Assembly (NCBI RefSeq): GCF_036226605.1 | Contig: NZ_CP109000.1 | Location: 7,622,501 to 7,686,500, forward strand | From: Streptomyces sp. NBC_00704 | GTDB taxonomy: Bacteria; Actinomycetota; Actinomycetes; Streptomycetales; Streptomycetaceae | Direction of reading: 5' to 3' | Length of the DNA stretch: 64,000 nucleotides | The notes under the pieces: model-generated | The model's input: the letters and a program-made list of their open reading frames with translations, nothing else | Told to the model about the DNA's origin: nothing | Databases searched by the model: none | Shown: positions 34,057 to 43,525 of the stretch, piece by piece | Position numbering within the stretch: position 1 is the stretch's first letter | How the letters are laid out: every line of letters starts with the position of its first letter | Made by a program: the position numbers and the translations under genes

Positions 34057-35193
34057 TTGACCAGCTCCGCGCACACCCTGCCCGAGCGCACCGAAGTGGC
34101 GATCGTGGGCGCAGGCCCCACCGGCCTGGCGCTGGCGGTGACGCTGGCGCTCGCCGGCGCCGACTTCGTCCTGCTGGACCAGCAGGAGGAGGGGGCCAAC
34201 ACCTCCCGCGCCGCGGTGGTGCACGCTCGCACCCTCGAAGTGCTCGACGAACTCGGCGCGTCCGGGGACCTGATCGGCAGAGGTCTGAAGCTCACCCGCT
34301 TCGCCGTCCGCGACGGCGCTCGGCGTCTGCTCACCGTGCCCTTCGAGCAGCTCCCCACCCCGCACCCCTACACGCTGATGGTCCCGCAGTACGAGACCGA
34401 GGCCGTCCTGCTGGCCCGGCTGCGGGCGCTGGGCGGGGACGTCCACCGGCCCCACCGCGTCGCCTCCGTGGTCCAGGACGAGGACGGGGTGACCCTCACC
34501 ACCAGCACCGGGCAGACCCTGCGCGCGTCCTACGTGGTCGGCGCGGACGGCATGCACAGCATGGTGCGAGAGGCCTCCGGCATCGGGTTCTCCGGAAACT
34601 CCTACGCCGAGTCGTTCGTCCTCGCCGACGTGGTGATGGACTGGGCCCCGGGCCCGGCCGAGGTCTCCCTCACCTTCGGATCCGCCGGCCTCGTCGTCGT
34701 CGCCCCGCTGCCGGGCGGCCACTACCGCATCGTCGCCACCACGGACCAGGCGCCCGAACACCCCGACCTCGCCTTCGTGCAAGGGCTCCTGGACCAGCGC
34801 ATGCCCGGCCAGGCCGCCGTCACCGACATCGCCTGGTCCTCGCGCTTCCGCGTCCACCACCGCGTCGCCGACCACTACCGCGCCGGGCGGCTCTTCCTCG
34901 CCGGGGACGCGGCCCACGTGCACAGCCCCGCCGGCGGACAGGGCATGAACACCGGCATCCAGGACGGCTACGCCCTCGGCTCCGCCTTCACCGCAGGCGG
35001 CCTCGACGAGTACGAGGCCCGCCGCCGCCCGGTCGCCGAGCGCGTCATCGGCTTCACCGACCGGATGACCCGCATCGCCACCACCCGCAACCCGGCCGCA
35101 CGCACCCTGCGCAACACCGGCATGCGCCTCCTGGGGCACACGCCGTTTCCCGCCAAGCTCGCCACCGAACTGGCCGAGCTCAACTACCGCTGA
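34057..35193 (+). CDS. FAD-dependent aromatic monooxygenase (PHBH family)
   Basis: 378 residues from TTG 34057, with CCGGAGG upstream. The frame is open further upstream but without a ribosome binding site. VAIVGAGPTGLALAVTLALA is the FAD GxGxxG motif, VVGADGMHSMVREASGIGF the DG motif, and LFLAGDAAHVHSPAGGQGMN then TGIQDG the second FAD site. Such flavoproteins hydroxylate phenolic or polyketide substrates with NAD(P)H and O2; relatives also inactivate rifamycin or tetracyclines. The length is at the short end of the family, without a long thioredoxin-like tail. TetR control is suggested by the upstream block. Confidence 0.9.
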   Translation: MTSSAHTLPERTEVAIVGAGPTGLALAVTLALAGADFVLLDQQEEGANTSRAAVVHARTLEVLDELGASGDLIGRGLKLTRFAVRDGARRLLTVPFEQLPTPHPYTLMVPQYETEAVLLARLRALGGDVHRPHRVASVVQDEDGVTLTTSTGQTLRASYVVGADGMHSMVREASGIGFSGNSYAESFVLADVVMDWAPGPAEVSLTFGSAGLVVVAPLPGGHYRIVATTDQAPEHPDLAFVQGLLDQRMPGQAAVTDIAWSSRFRVHHRVADHYRAGRLFLAGDAAHVHSPAGGQGMNTGIQDGYALGSAFTAGGLDEYEARRRPVAERVIGFTDRMTRIATTRNPAARTLRNTGMRLLGHTPFPAKLATELAELNYR

Positions 35194-35436
35194 CCGCCGC
35201 GCAAGCCGCACACACCCCGAGGTGCGGCCCCGCGACCCCGCCCCGGCCATCGACGGCGGAGCGGAGCGGGGCGGGCAGCGGGTGAGGCCGACGCTGATGT
35301 CCCGGACCCCGGTCGAGCGGCGCGTTCCCCCGCCGGCCGACGAGGACCCGGCTCCCGAGGCGCCATCGACGTACACGTGGCGCTACTTCGTGGACCGCGA
35401 TCGGCACGACGAGGTGGCGCTGCTCTTCTTCTTGGT

Positions 35437-36129
35437 TCACCAACTCGGCTTGGCCACATGGCCGTACGACCAGGCGGAGCCCTTGGACATCTCGAAGTGC
35501 AGGTGGGGGCCGGTGGCGTTGCCCGTGCTGCCGACGGCGCCGAGCCGCTGCCCGGCCGTGACGTGCTGGCCGGCCTTGACCTGACGCTTCGAGAGGTGGC
35601 AGTAGGTGTAGACGTGACCGTTGTCCGCGGCCAGCCCGATCCACTGGCCGTAGGCCCGGCCGTCGCCGCTCGACCAGCTGATGGTGCCGGCGCGCACGGC
35701 GACCACGGGAGCTCCGGTGTCGGCGGCGAAGTCCTGCCCGGTGTGGCGGCCGTGGCCGTCGGGCTTCCAGGCGTAGTCGCCGCGCTCGAAGAACTCGAAC
35801 GTGACCTTGTGCCCGGGGACGGGCGAGCCCACCCGGCCGGTGTGCGGCGCGGCGGGAGCGGCGCCGCCCGCCACGTGGAAGAGGCCGGAGAGACGGCCGA
35901 GCGTGGTCAGGGAGGTACGGCCCGGGATACCGTCGGCGTCGGCTCCTTTGAAGCCCTGGGCGAGCTGTTCGGCACGGTAGGCGGCCTTGGTCTGGTCGCC
36001 GAACAGGCCGGTGGCGCCGTCGGGGATCTTGCGGCCGCGCTTGATCAGAGCTTTCTGGACGATGCGCACGCCCTCGTTGCGCTTGCCGAACCGGACGTCG
36101 GACACGGTGACCGTCGGTGTGGCGACCAT
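35437..36129 (-). CDS. Peptidoglycan-binding M23 (LytM) endopeptidase
   Basis: 230 residues from ATG 36129. Residues 1-85 are a PG_binding_1-like domain (FGKRNEGVRIVQKALIKRGR ... GIPGRTSLTTLGRLSGLFHV). The rest is an M23 metallopeptidase with HTGQDFAADTGAPVVAVRAG (zinc His and Asp) and the GPHLHFEM motif. It should cut peptide cross-bridges in peptidoglycan. No signal peptide is visible, which is odd for a cell-wall enzyme. The N-terminal domain is nearly identical to that of the adjacent upstream gene. Confidence 0.9.
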   Translation of the reverse strand: MVATPTVTVSDVRFGKRNEGVRIVQKALIKRGRKIPDGATGLFGDQTKAAYRAEQLAQGFKGADADGIPGRTSLTTLGRLSGLFHVAGGAAPAAPHTGRVGSPVPGHKVTFEFFERGDYAWKPDGHGRHTGQDFAADTGAPVVAVRAGTISWSSGDGRAYGQWIGLAADNGHVYTYCHLSKRQVKAGQHVTAGQRLGAVGSTGNATGPHLHFEMSKGSAWSYGHVAKPSW

Positions 36130-36138
36130 GGGGAACTC

Positions 36139-36858
36139 CTAGTACCAGTGGGGAGAGCGCCGCGGATCCGCCTGCTGCACACGGGCGGCGAAGTTCGAAC
36201 CGGACTCGTTCACGTGGTAGCGGTGGCGGACGTAGTTGACCGTCGCGCACATGCAGGCGACCACGTCGTACGGCGTGGTCGCCGTGCCCGCCTGGTGGAA
36301 CGTGGCGAACGTGCCCGGAATGCACTGCGTCGCTCCGCGGGAGCAGTTCTGCGGGTGGCCGTCGGCGACACGCGGGCCGTTCGCGTTCCTGTCGGTCGTG
36401 TTGATCCGGAACCTCGGACTGTTGCTGGCGGACTCCCGCTTGGCGATGGTGGTGAGTGCCGGCACCCCGAACTGCGGGTCCATGTGCGTCAGTTGGCACG
36501 CCTTGCGGGCGTAGCGCCGCATGGCCTCCTCGCCCGATGCGTCGCCGGGATCGCGGAAGGTGACCTGGCCCAGGGAGAGCTTTCCGTTTCCGGCCGCGGG
36601 CGCCCCGGCACCGTCCAGCCGGAAGAGGCCGGTGAGTCTGCCGAGGGTGGCCAGCGAGGTCGGGCCCGGTATGCCGTCGGCGTCGGCTCCCGTGAAGCCC
36701 TGGGCGAGCTGTTCGGCACGGTAGGCGGCCTTGGTCTGGTCGCCGAACAGGCCGGTGGCGCCGTCGGGGATCTTGCGGCCGCGCTTGATCAGGGCTTTCT
36801 GGACGATACGCACGTCCTCGTTCCGCATGCCGAACTGAACGTGGGACACAGCGACCAT
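36139..36858 (-). CDS. Peptidoglycan-binding protein with transglycosylase-like domain
   Basis: 239 residues from ATG 36858. The first 85 residues duplicate the neighbouring gene (VRIVQKALIKRGRKIPDGAT, GLFGDQTKAAYRAEQLAQGF). The C-terminal domain looks lysozyme/SLT-like: FGVPALTTIAKRESASNSPR, CSRGATQCIPGTFATFHQAG, VACMCATVNYVRHRYHV. Glu in AKRES may be catalytic. No signal peptide is seen. Only 9 bp separate it from the M23 gene, so the pair form one operon cutting glycan and peptide. Confidence 0.85.
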   Translation of the reverse strand: MVAVSHVQFGMRNEDVRIVQKALIKRGRKIPDGATGLFGDQTKAAYRAEQLAQGFTGADADGIPGPTSLATLGRLTGLFRLDGAGAPAAGNGKLSLGQVTFRDPGDASGEEAMRRYARKACQLTHMDPQFGVPALTTIAKRESASNSPRFRINTTDRNANGPRVADGHPQNCSRGATQCIPGTFATFHQAGTATTPYDVVACMCATVNYVRHRYHVNESGSNFAARVQQADPRRSPHWY

Positions 36859-37209
36859 GACGAAGCCTTCCGATCGATGACGGAGTCTTCGGGGCTTCCG
36901 GGCTCGGGTTTTCGGGGCTCCGGGTTTTCGGGGCTCGGTGGCTCGGCGTCTCGGGGTGTGAGGGCCAGGGCGCGCATCCTCCGCGCTCGCCGCTCCCGCG
37001 CCAGGCCCGATGTTACGGACGCGGCGTCAGCATGCCGTCACCACGCCGTCATCCCGCCGTCACCGGGGGACGCCCGACCCGGTTGCAGCGGACGAACGGG
37101 CATCCGAGAATGAGAATGAGAATGAGGACGGGGTGCGCGTCGCCGGATCGTTGGGAGTTCCGCGTAAACGCCTCGACAGCGGTCGCGGTGATCGGGGACG
37201 CTTCGCGCG
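36859..37209. other. Intergenic low-complexity region
   Basis: Contains GGGGCTCCGG/TTTTCGGGGCTCGG-type near-repeats (36890-36955) and a short (GAGAAT)3 run near 37107-37124. It must hold the divergent promoters of the peptidoglycan hydrolase pair and the DinB gene. No gene is supported. Confidence 0.6.
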
Positions 37210-37716
37210 ATGACAAGAATCGACGACACACCGCCCGCGTGGGACGAGCGCACCCAGCTCACCACGTTCCTCGACTACGCGCGGGACACCGCCCGCGTCA
37301 AGTGTGAAGGCGTCTCCGCGGAGAACGCCCGCAAGGCGCTCCTGCCGGGCTCACCGCTGATGACCATGAGCGGAGTGGTCAACCACCTCCGCTGGGTCGA
37401 GTACTACTGGTTCCAGGTGGTCTTCCTCGGCGAGGAGGACCACGCCCCCATGACGGACGAGGACCCGGACCGCGAGATGCGCATCGCCGTCGAGTTCCCG
37501 CTCCCGCAGTTGCTCGACGAGTACGCCGGACAGAGCGCCCGCTACCGCGAACTGGTCGCCGGGAACGACCTGGACGAGCGGGCCCGGGGAACCGTCCGCA
37601 ACGGCGTCCACGTCGACCTGCGCTGGATCCTCCTCCACCTCATCGAGGAGACCGCCCGCCACAACGGCCACCTGGACATCCTGCGCGAGATGCTCGACGG
37701 CACGACCGGGGACTAG
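37210..37716 (+). CDS. DinB/DUF664 family protein
   Basis: 168 residues from ATG 37210. Four-helix DinB fold: ERTQLTTFLDYARDTARVKC, LMTMSGVVNHLRWVEYYWFQ, LLHLIEETARHNGHLDILRE. The conserved histidines (NHLRWVEYYW and EETARHNGHLD) form the divalent metal site. In actinomycetes many members are mycothiol-dependent transferases. No substrate can be named from context. Confidence 0.88.
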   Translation: MTRIDDTPPAWDERTQLTTFLDYARDTARVKCEGVSAENARKALLPGSPLMTMSGVVNHLRWVEYYWFQVVFLGEEDHAPMTDEDPDREMRIAVEFPLPQLLDEYAGQSARYRELVAGNDLDERARGTVRNGVHVDLRWILLHLIEETARHNGHLDILREMLDGTTGD

Positions 37717-37827
37717 ACGTACGGAGCCGCAGCTCGTATACACGGCCGACGGCCGGCCGGCCGGGCTCTCGGCCGGGCGGGCGGCGGTCGTCGCGAGCGT
37801 CTCCCGTTCAGCACCCGTAGTGACCGT

Positions 37828-38700
37828 TCAGCGGAAGACGACCGTGCGGTTGCCCTCGACCATCACCCGGTTCTCGCTGTGCCACTTCACCGCGTGCGCG
37901 AGCACCTGGGCCTCCACGTCCCGGCCGACGGTGACCAGCTCGCCGGGGTCCAGCGAGTGGTCCACCCGGACCACGTCCTGTTCGATGATCTGGCCCTCGT
38001 CCAGGTCCGACGTCACATAGTGCGCGGTCGCGCCGACGAGCTTCACGCCGCGGTCGTAGGCCTGGTCGTAGGGGCGTGCGCCCTTGAAGCTGGGCAGGAA
38101 GGAGTGGTGGATGTTGATGGCGCGGCCGTCCAGCTCCTTGCACAGGTCGTCGGAGAGGATCTGCATGTAGCGGGCCAGTACCACCAGGTCGATGTCCAGG
38201 TCGCGGACGAGTTCGAGCAGCCGGGCCTCGGCCTCCGGCTTGGTGTCGCGGGTCACCGGGATGTGGTGGAAGGGGACGTCGTACGTCTCCGCGAGCTTCT
38301 CGAAGTCCCGGTGGTTGGAGACGATCGCGGGGATCTCGATGTTGAGCGCGCCCGCCCGCCGGCGGAAGAGCAGGTCGTTGAGGCAGTGCCCGAACCTGGA
38401 CACCATGATCAGGGTCCGGGTCGGGGTGGAGGCGTCGCTGAGGGACCACGAGATGGCGTAGGCCTGGGCGACGGGGCCGAAGCGGTACCGCAGGGCCTCC
38501 AGGCCGACGTCGGGGTCACCGACGTCGAAGTGGACCCGCATGAAGAACCGGCCCTGGAGCCGGTCGTCGAACTGCTGGCTCTCCAGGATGTTGCCGGAGT
38601 TCCTGACGAGGAAGCCGCTCACGGCATGGACCAGCCCTGCGCTGTCGGGACAGGAAAGCGTCAGGACGAACTCACGACCAGGTTGCGGGCGAGGGGACAT
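37828..38700 (-). CDS. purU: Formyltetrahydrofolate deformylase
   Basis: 290 residues from ATG 38700. An N-terminal ACT domain (FVLTLSCPDSAGLVHAVSGF) precedes the formyltransferase fold, with INIHHSFLPSFKGARPYDQA and VGATAHYVTSDLDEGQIIEQ carrying the catalytic His and Asp. It hydrolyses 10-formyl-THF to formate and THF. Beside demethylation genes it would recycle folate loaded with methyl-derived C1 units. It diverges from betB across a region with GCGCAAC-type motifs, so it is probably co-regulated. Confidence 0.95.
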   Translation of the reverse strand: MSPRPQPGREFVLTLSCPDSAGLVHAVSGFLVRNSGNILESQQFDDRLQGRFFMRVHFDVGDPDVGLEALRYRFGPVAQAYAISWSLSDASTPTRTLIMVSRFGHCLNDLLFRRRAGALNIEIPAIVSNHRDFEKLAETYDVPFHHIPVTRDTKPEAEARLLELVRDLDIDLVVLARYMQILSDDLCKELDGRAINIHHSFLPSFKGARPYDQAYDRGVKLVGATAHYVTSDLDEGQIIEQDVVRVDHSLDPGELVTVGRDVEAQVLAHAVKWHSENRVMVEGNRTVVFR

Positions 38701-38720
38701 GTGCGGCCTCCGTCGGTGCG

Positions 38721-38750
38721 TATTGCACAACAAGGTGAGCGATACGCAAC
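38721..38750. promoter_or_regulatory. IclR-type operator motifs between purU and betB
   Basis: TATTGCACAAC (38721-38731) and GATACGCAAC (38741-38750) resemble the GTTGCGCAAC palindrome at 44712-44721. A further GATGCGCAAC lies at about 38884-38893, nearer to betB. The repeated half-sites suggest binding by the IclR protein of this island to the purU-betB divergent promoters. Confidence 0.5.
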
Positions 38751-38918
38751 ATGGTCGGCTCGGTGCCCTCTGTGGTCAAGGGTGGACGGGGAAGTGGCCG
38801 CATGGCCAAATCGTCATCCCGCAACATCTTGACGTCCGTCTGGCCAGCCGACAGGGTGTTCCATCACAAGCAATCGGGTGCACGATGCGCAACGAATTTC
38901 GGTCGGAAGGCTCGGCGC

Positions 38919-40388
38919 GTGGCAGACCTGTATGTGAATGGCGAATGGCGGGCCCCCGTGGCCGGCGGCAGCCGGGAGATCCGGTGTCCCGCCGACGGCA
39001 CGCTCGCCGCGACCGTCTCGGAAGGAACGCGCCCCGACGCCGAGGCGGCGATCGCCGCGGCCCGCCGGGCCTTCGACGAGGGCCCCTGGCCCCGCACCCC
39101 CGAGCGGGAGCGCGGCGCCCTCCTGCTGCGCACCGCCGACGTCATCGAGCGCGACGCCGAGGTCTTCGCCCGCGCGGAATCGCTGGACACCGGCAAGCGC
39201 ATGGTGGAGAGCGAGTACGACCTCGCCGACGTCGTCTCCTGCCTGCGCTACTACGGCGGGATCGGCGGCGTCGACGCCGGCCGGGTCATCGACACCGGCC
39301 GCGACGACGCGGTCAGCCGGGTCGTCTACGAGCCCGTCGGGGTGTGCGGACTGATCACCCCCTGGAACTACCCTCTGCTGCAGGCCAGTTGGAAGGTCGC
39401 CCCGGCTCTCCTGGCCGGCAACACGGTCGTGCTGAAGCCCAGTGAACTCACCCCCTCCACCTCCGTCCTGCTGATGCGAGCGCTGGAGGAGGCCGGCCTC
39501 CCGGCCGGCGCGGCCAACCTCGTCCTGGGCGCGGGCCCCGAGACCGGCGCACCGCTCTCCGAGCACCCGGACGTCGACATGGTCTCCTTCACCGGCGGCC
39601 TGGCCACCGGCAGGCGCGTCATGGCGGCCGCCGCCGCGACCGTGAAGAAGGTGGCGCTCGAACTCGGCGGGAAGAACCCCAACGTGGTCTTCGCCGACGC
39701 CGACCTCGACACGGCCGTCGACTTCGCCCTCACGGCCGTCTTCCTGCACTCGGGGCAGGTGTGCTCGGCCGGCGCCCGTCTGATCGTCGAGGACTCCCTG
39801 CACGACAGGCTCGTCGACGAGATCGTGCGCCGCGCCCGCCGGATCCGCCTCGGCGGCCCCTTCGACCCCGACGCCGAGACCGGGCCGCTGATCTCCGCTC
39901 AGCACCGCGACAAGGTGGAGGCGTACGTCGCCGCCGGCGTCGCCGAGGGCGCCGTGCTGCGCTGCGGCGGCGAACGCCCCGCCGACCCGGCCCTGGCGGG
40001 CGGCCACTACTACCCGCCGACCGTGCTCGACGAATGCCGGCAGGACATGCGCGTGGTGCACGAGGAGTCCTTCGGCCCGGTGCTCACCGTGGAGCGCTTC
40101 ACCGACGAGGACGACGCCATCCGCATCGCCAACGACACCGAGTACGGACTCGCCGGGGCGGTGTGGACACAGGACGCCGGCAGGGCCCAGCGGGTCGCCC
40201 GGCGGCTGCGCCACGGCACGGTGTGGATCAACGACTACCACCCCTACGTGCCGCAGGCGGAATGGGGCGGTTTCGGCCATTCGGGTGTGGGCCGGGAGCT
40301 GGGACCGTCCGGTCTGAACGAGTACCGAGAGCCCAAGCACATCTGGCAGAACATCCAACCCCGGCCGCAGCGCTGGTTCCGCGGCTGA
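38919..40388 (+). CDS. betB: Betaine aldehyde dehydrogenase
   Basis: 489 residues from GTG 38919 (CGGAAGG upstream). An NAD(P)+-dependent aldehyde dehydrogenase: VCGLITPWNYPLLQASWKVA, FTGGLATGRRVM, catalytic Glu in KKVALELGGKNPNVVFADAD and catalytic Cys in LHSGQVCSAGARLIVED. HGTVWINDYHPYVPQAEWGG followed by FGHSGVGRELG is the BetB-type end. It oxidises betaine aldehyde to glycine betaine. It is followed at 20 bp by the betaine importer. No choline dehydrogenase (betA) lies in the window. Confidence 0.93.
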   Translation: MADLYVNGEWRAPVAGGSREIRCPADGTLAATVSEGTRPDAEAAIAAARRAFDEGPWPRTPERERGALLLRTADVIERDAEVFARAESLDTGKRMVESEYDLADVVSCLRYYGGIGGVDAGRVIDTGRDDAVSRVVYEPVGVCGLITPWNYPLLQASWKVAPALLAGNTVVLKPSELTPSTSVLLMRALEEAGLPAGAANLVLGAGPETGAPLSEHPDVDMVSFTGGLATGRRVMAAAAATVKKVALELGGKNPNVVFADADLDTAVDFALTAVFLHSGQVCSAGARLIVEDSLHDRLVDEIVRRARRIRLGGPFDPDAETGPLISAQHRDKVEAYVAAGVAEGAVLRCGGERPADPALAGGHYYPPTVLDECRQDMRVVHEESFGPVLTVERFTDEDDAIRIANDTEYGLAGAVWTQDAGRAQRVARRLRHGTVWINDYHPYVPQAEWGGFGHSGVGRELGPSGLNEYREPKHIWQNIQPRPQRWFRG

Positions 40389-40408
40389 ACGCCGAAAGAA
40401 GGTCGAAC

Positions 40409-41497
40409 ATGACCACCCAGACCGAGGTGCCGCGGCGGCGCGGCGCCCCCCAGGACCCGGGTCCCACCCCGGTCATCTCCGTGCGCAGTCTGTGGAAGGT
40501 GTTCGGGCCGAAGGCCGACCGGGTGCCGGAGTCCGAGGAACTGTGCGGCCTCACCCGCCGCGAGCTGATGGACCGCACCGGCTGCACCGCCGCCGTGCGC
40601 GACGTGCACTTCGACGTCTCGCCCGGCGAGGTCTTCGTCGTCATGGGCCTGTCCGGATCCGGCAAGTCCACCCTGGTGCGCTGCCTGACCCGGCTGATCG
40701 AGCCCACCGCCGGCGAGATCGTCTTCGAGGGCGAGGACATCCGCAAGGCCGACGACAGGCGCCTGCGCGACCTGCGCCGCCGCAAGTTCTCCATGGTCTT
40801 CCAGCACTTCGGGCTGCTGCCGCACCGCCGCGTCGTCGACAACGTGGCCTTCGGTCTGGAGATCCGCGGCATGAGCCGGGCCGACCGCGCCAGGCGGGCC
40901 ATGGAGGTCGTCGAACTCGTCGGCCTCGCCGGCTACGAGAACTCCTACCCCGACCAGCTCTCCGGCGGCATGCAGCAGCGCGTCGGCCTGGCCCGCGCGC
41001 TGGCCGGCGACCCCGACGTGCTCTTCTTCGACGAACCCTTCTCGGCGCTGGACCCGCTGATCCGCCGCGACATGCAGCACGAGGTCATCCGCCTGCACCA
41101 CGAGGTTGGCAAGACCATGGTGTTCATCACCCACGACCTGTCCGAGGCGCTCAAACTCGGCGACCGCATCCTGATCATGCGCGACGGCAAGATGGTCCAG
41201 TGCGGCACCGGCGACGAACTCGTCGGCGCCCCGGCCGACGACTACGTGCGCGAGTTCGTCAAGGACGTGCCGCGCGGCGACGTCCTCACCCTGCGCTGGA
41301 TCATGCGCCCGCCCGCGGACGGCGACGCCCTGGACGGCCCCGAGCTGGGTCCCGACGTCGTGGTGCGCGAGGCGACCCGGGCGGTGCTGGCGGCCGACAA
41401 GCCCGTCAAGGTCGTCGAGAACGGCACACTGCTCGGCATCGTCGGCGACGAGGAGATCCTCGCCGTGGTCGCCGGACAGGAAGGCGGCGTCCGGTGA
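40409..41497 (+). CDS. Glycine betaine/proline-type ABC transporter ATP-binding protein
   Basis: 362 residues from ATG 40409. Walker A MGLSGSGKSTLVRC, Q-loop FQHFGLLPHR, signature QLSGGMQQRVGLARALAGDP and Walker B VLFFDEPFSALDPL are all present. A C-terminal CBS-like extension (VVREATRAVLAADKPVKVVE) is typical of OpuA/ProV-type ATPases and may sense ionic strength. It lies in the cytosol and energises the adjacent permease, with whose GTG start its TGA overlaps (GTGA). Confidence 0.94.
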   Translation: MTTQTEVPRRRGAPQDPGPTPVISVRSLWKVFGPKADRVPESEELCGLTRRELMDRTGCTAAVRDVHFDVSPGEVFVVMGLSGSGKSTLVRCLTRLIEPTAGEIVFEGEDIRKADDRRLRDLRRRKFSMVFQHFGLLPHRRVVDNVAFGLEIRGMSRADRARRAMEVVELVGLAGYENSYPDQLSGGMQQRVGLARALAGDPDVLFFDEPFSALDPLIRRDMQHEVIRLHHEVGKTMVFITHDLSEALKLGDRILIMRDGKMVQCGTGDELVGAPADDYVREFVKDVPRGDVLTLRWIMRPPADGDALDGPELGPDVVVREATRAVLAADKPVKVVENGTLLGIVGDEEILAVVAGQEGGVR

Positions 41498-43512
41498 CCG
41501 TCGCCGTGGAGAAGACCGAGCCCCCGGGCCGGCCGGAGAGGATCCGGCCCGCCGAGGAGCCGGCCGCGGCCGCGGCGCCCCGCAGGATCAGCCGCTCCCT
41601 GGTGACCGGCGCGATCCTGCTCGTCTGGCTGCTGCTGTTCGCCCTCCTGCGCGGCGGCCAGACCCTCGCGCTCGGGGCGGCGGACCTGACCGACCTGCAC
41701 CGGTGGTTCAACGACGTCAACGACTCGATCGGCGCGAACCGCAACTCCAACCCGCTGTTCCTGTACTTCTTCAACGAGATCCGCCTCGTCGTCGACACCC
41801 TGGTGACCTTCGTCCAGGACCTGATCTCCCAGCCCTCCGCGGGCCGCCCCCTCCCGCAGATCGGCTGGCTCGGCGTCGTCGGCATCGCGGGCTACGCCTC
41901 CTGGGCCTTCGGCAACTGGCGGGTCGCCCTGCTGGCTGTGGCCGGCTTCGCCTTCCTGGGGTTGCAGGGCCTGTGGCAGGAGAGCATGGACACCCTGGCG
42001 CTCACCGTCTCCGCGGTCCTGGTGGCGCTGCTGTTCGCGATCCCGCTCGGGGTCTGGGCGGGGCTGTCGGACCGGTTCCACCGCATCATGACGCCGTTCC
42101 TCGACTTCATGCAGACGATGCCGACCTTCGTCTACCTCGCACCGCTGACCCTGTTCTTCCTGATCGGCGGGGCCTCCGCCACCATCGCCACCGTGATCTA
42201 CGCGGCGCCGCCGGCGATCCGCATCACCGCGCACGCCATCCGGACCGTGCCCGAGACGACGGTGGAGGCGGCCGACTCGCTCGGCGCGACCCGCCGGCAG
42301 GCCCTGCTGAAGGTCCTGCTGCCGATGTCCAAGCGGACCGTGGTGATGGGCGTCAACCAGACCATCATGGCCGCCCTGGCCATGGTGACCATCGCGGCCC
42401 TCATCGACGCGCCCGGCCTGGGCAAGACCGTCGTGCAGGCGTTGCAGTCGCTCGACGTGGGCACCGCCTTCAACGCGGGCCTGTCCATCGTCGTCATGGC
42501 GATCGTCCTCGACCGGGTGACGACCGCCGCCAGTACCCGCGAGGAGGAGGCCCGGCGTTCGAAGAACCGGTTCCTCGCCTGGCGGCGTCCGCTGCTCGGC
42601 GCGGGCGCACTCTGCACGGCCGTCCTGGTCTTCCTGTCCCACACCTACGTGTGGGCGGCCGAGTTCCCCGGCGACGGCAGTGTCGGCGACTCCGTCGCGA
42701 GCGCCGCCGACACCACGACGACCTGGGTGCAGGACAACCTCTCGGGCGTCACCAACACCGTCCGCGACCTCCTCACCAACGGACTGCTCAACCCGTTCCA
42801 GTCGCTGCTCACGGACTCGCCGTGGTGGCTCGTCGGGGCCGTGCTGGTCGCGCTCGGCGCCGTCCTGGGCGGTCGCCGGGCCGGACTCACCACGGCCGTG
42901 TGCGTGGGACTGCTGGTCGCCACCGGCATGTGGTCGGACAGCATGACGACACTGGCCTCGACGGTGGTCGCCACGATCCTCGTCATGCTGCTCGGCATCG
43001 TCTTCGGCGTGTGGATGGGCCGCAGCCGCCTGGTGGACCGGGTGCTGCGGCCGAGCCTGGACGCGGCGCAGGTCATGCCGCCGTTCGTCTACCTGGTGCC
43101 CTTCCTCGCGCTGTTCGGCGCGACCCGCTTCACGGCGATCGTCGCCGCGATCGTCTACGCGGCGCCCGTCGCCATGAAGATCATCGCCGATGGTGTGCGG
43201 GCCGTGCCCGGGACCACCGTGGAGGCGGCCACCGCGGCCGGGTGCAACACCTGGCAGATCATCACCAAGGTCCAGCTGCCGATGGCGCGCGGCGCCCTGG
43301 CTCTCGCCACGAACCAGGGTCTGATCTATGTGCTGTCGATGGTTGTGGTGGGCGGCCTGGTAGGTGCGGGCGCCCTCGGCTACGACGTCGTGGCCGGCTT
43401 CTCGCAGGGCCAACTGTTCGGGAAGGGGCTGGCGGCGGGGCTGGCCATCGTCCTTCTCGGAGTCATGTTCGACCGCATCACTCAGGCAGCGGCGCGGCGT
43501 ACCAGCGCGTAA
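41494..43512 (+). CDS. Glycine betaine-type ABC permease with two fused permease domains
   Basis: 672 residues from GTG 41494. Two BPD_transp_1 units are fused: one at about 160-345 (VEAADSLGATRRQALLKVLL, then PMSK) and one at about 470-665 (VEAATAAGCNTWQIITKVQL, then PMAR), each with an EAA-type loop. Most systems use two identical single-domain ProW/OpuAB subunits, so this is an in-line duplication giving a one-chain membrane pore. An extracellular segment lies between the domains. Confidence 0.93.
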   Translation: MTVAVEKTEPPGRPERIRPAEEPAAAAAPRRISRSLVTGAILLVWLLLFALLRGGQTLALGAADLTDLHRWFNDVNDSIGANRNSNPLFLYFFNEIRLVVDTLVTFVQDLISQPSAGRPLPQIGWLGVVGIAGYASWAFGNWRVALLAVAGFAFLGLQGLWQESMDTLALTVSAVLVALLFAIPLGVWAGLSDRFHRIMTPFLDFMQTMPTFVYLAPLTLFFLIGGASATIATVIYAAPPAIRITAHAIRTVPETTVEAADSLGATRRQALLKVLLPMSKRTVVMGVNQTIMAALAMVTIAALIDAPGLGKTVVQALQSLDVGTAFNAGLSIVVMAIVLDRVTTAASTREEEARRSKNRFLAWRRPLLGAGALCTAVLVFLSHTYVWAAEFPGDGSVGDSVASAADTTTTWVQDNLSGVTNTVRDLLTNGLLNPFQSLLTDSPWWLVGAVLVALGAVLGGRRAGLTTAVCVGLLVATGMWSDSMTTLASTVVATILVMLLGIVFGVWMGRSRLVDRVLRPSLDAAQVMPPFVYLVPFLALFGATRFTAIVAAIVYAAPVAMKIIADGVRAVPGTTVEAATAAGCNTWQIITKVQLPMARGALALATNQGLIYVLSMVVVGGLVGAGALGYDVVAGFSQGQLFGKGLAAGLAIVLLGVMFDRITQAAARRTSA

Positions 43513-43525
43513 GGAGCAACTGACG

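Noticed and set aside
35377..37113. 578-codon plus-strand frame with internal repeats
   Set aside because: The repeats are the antisense of the duplicated peptidoglycan-binding domains.
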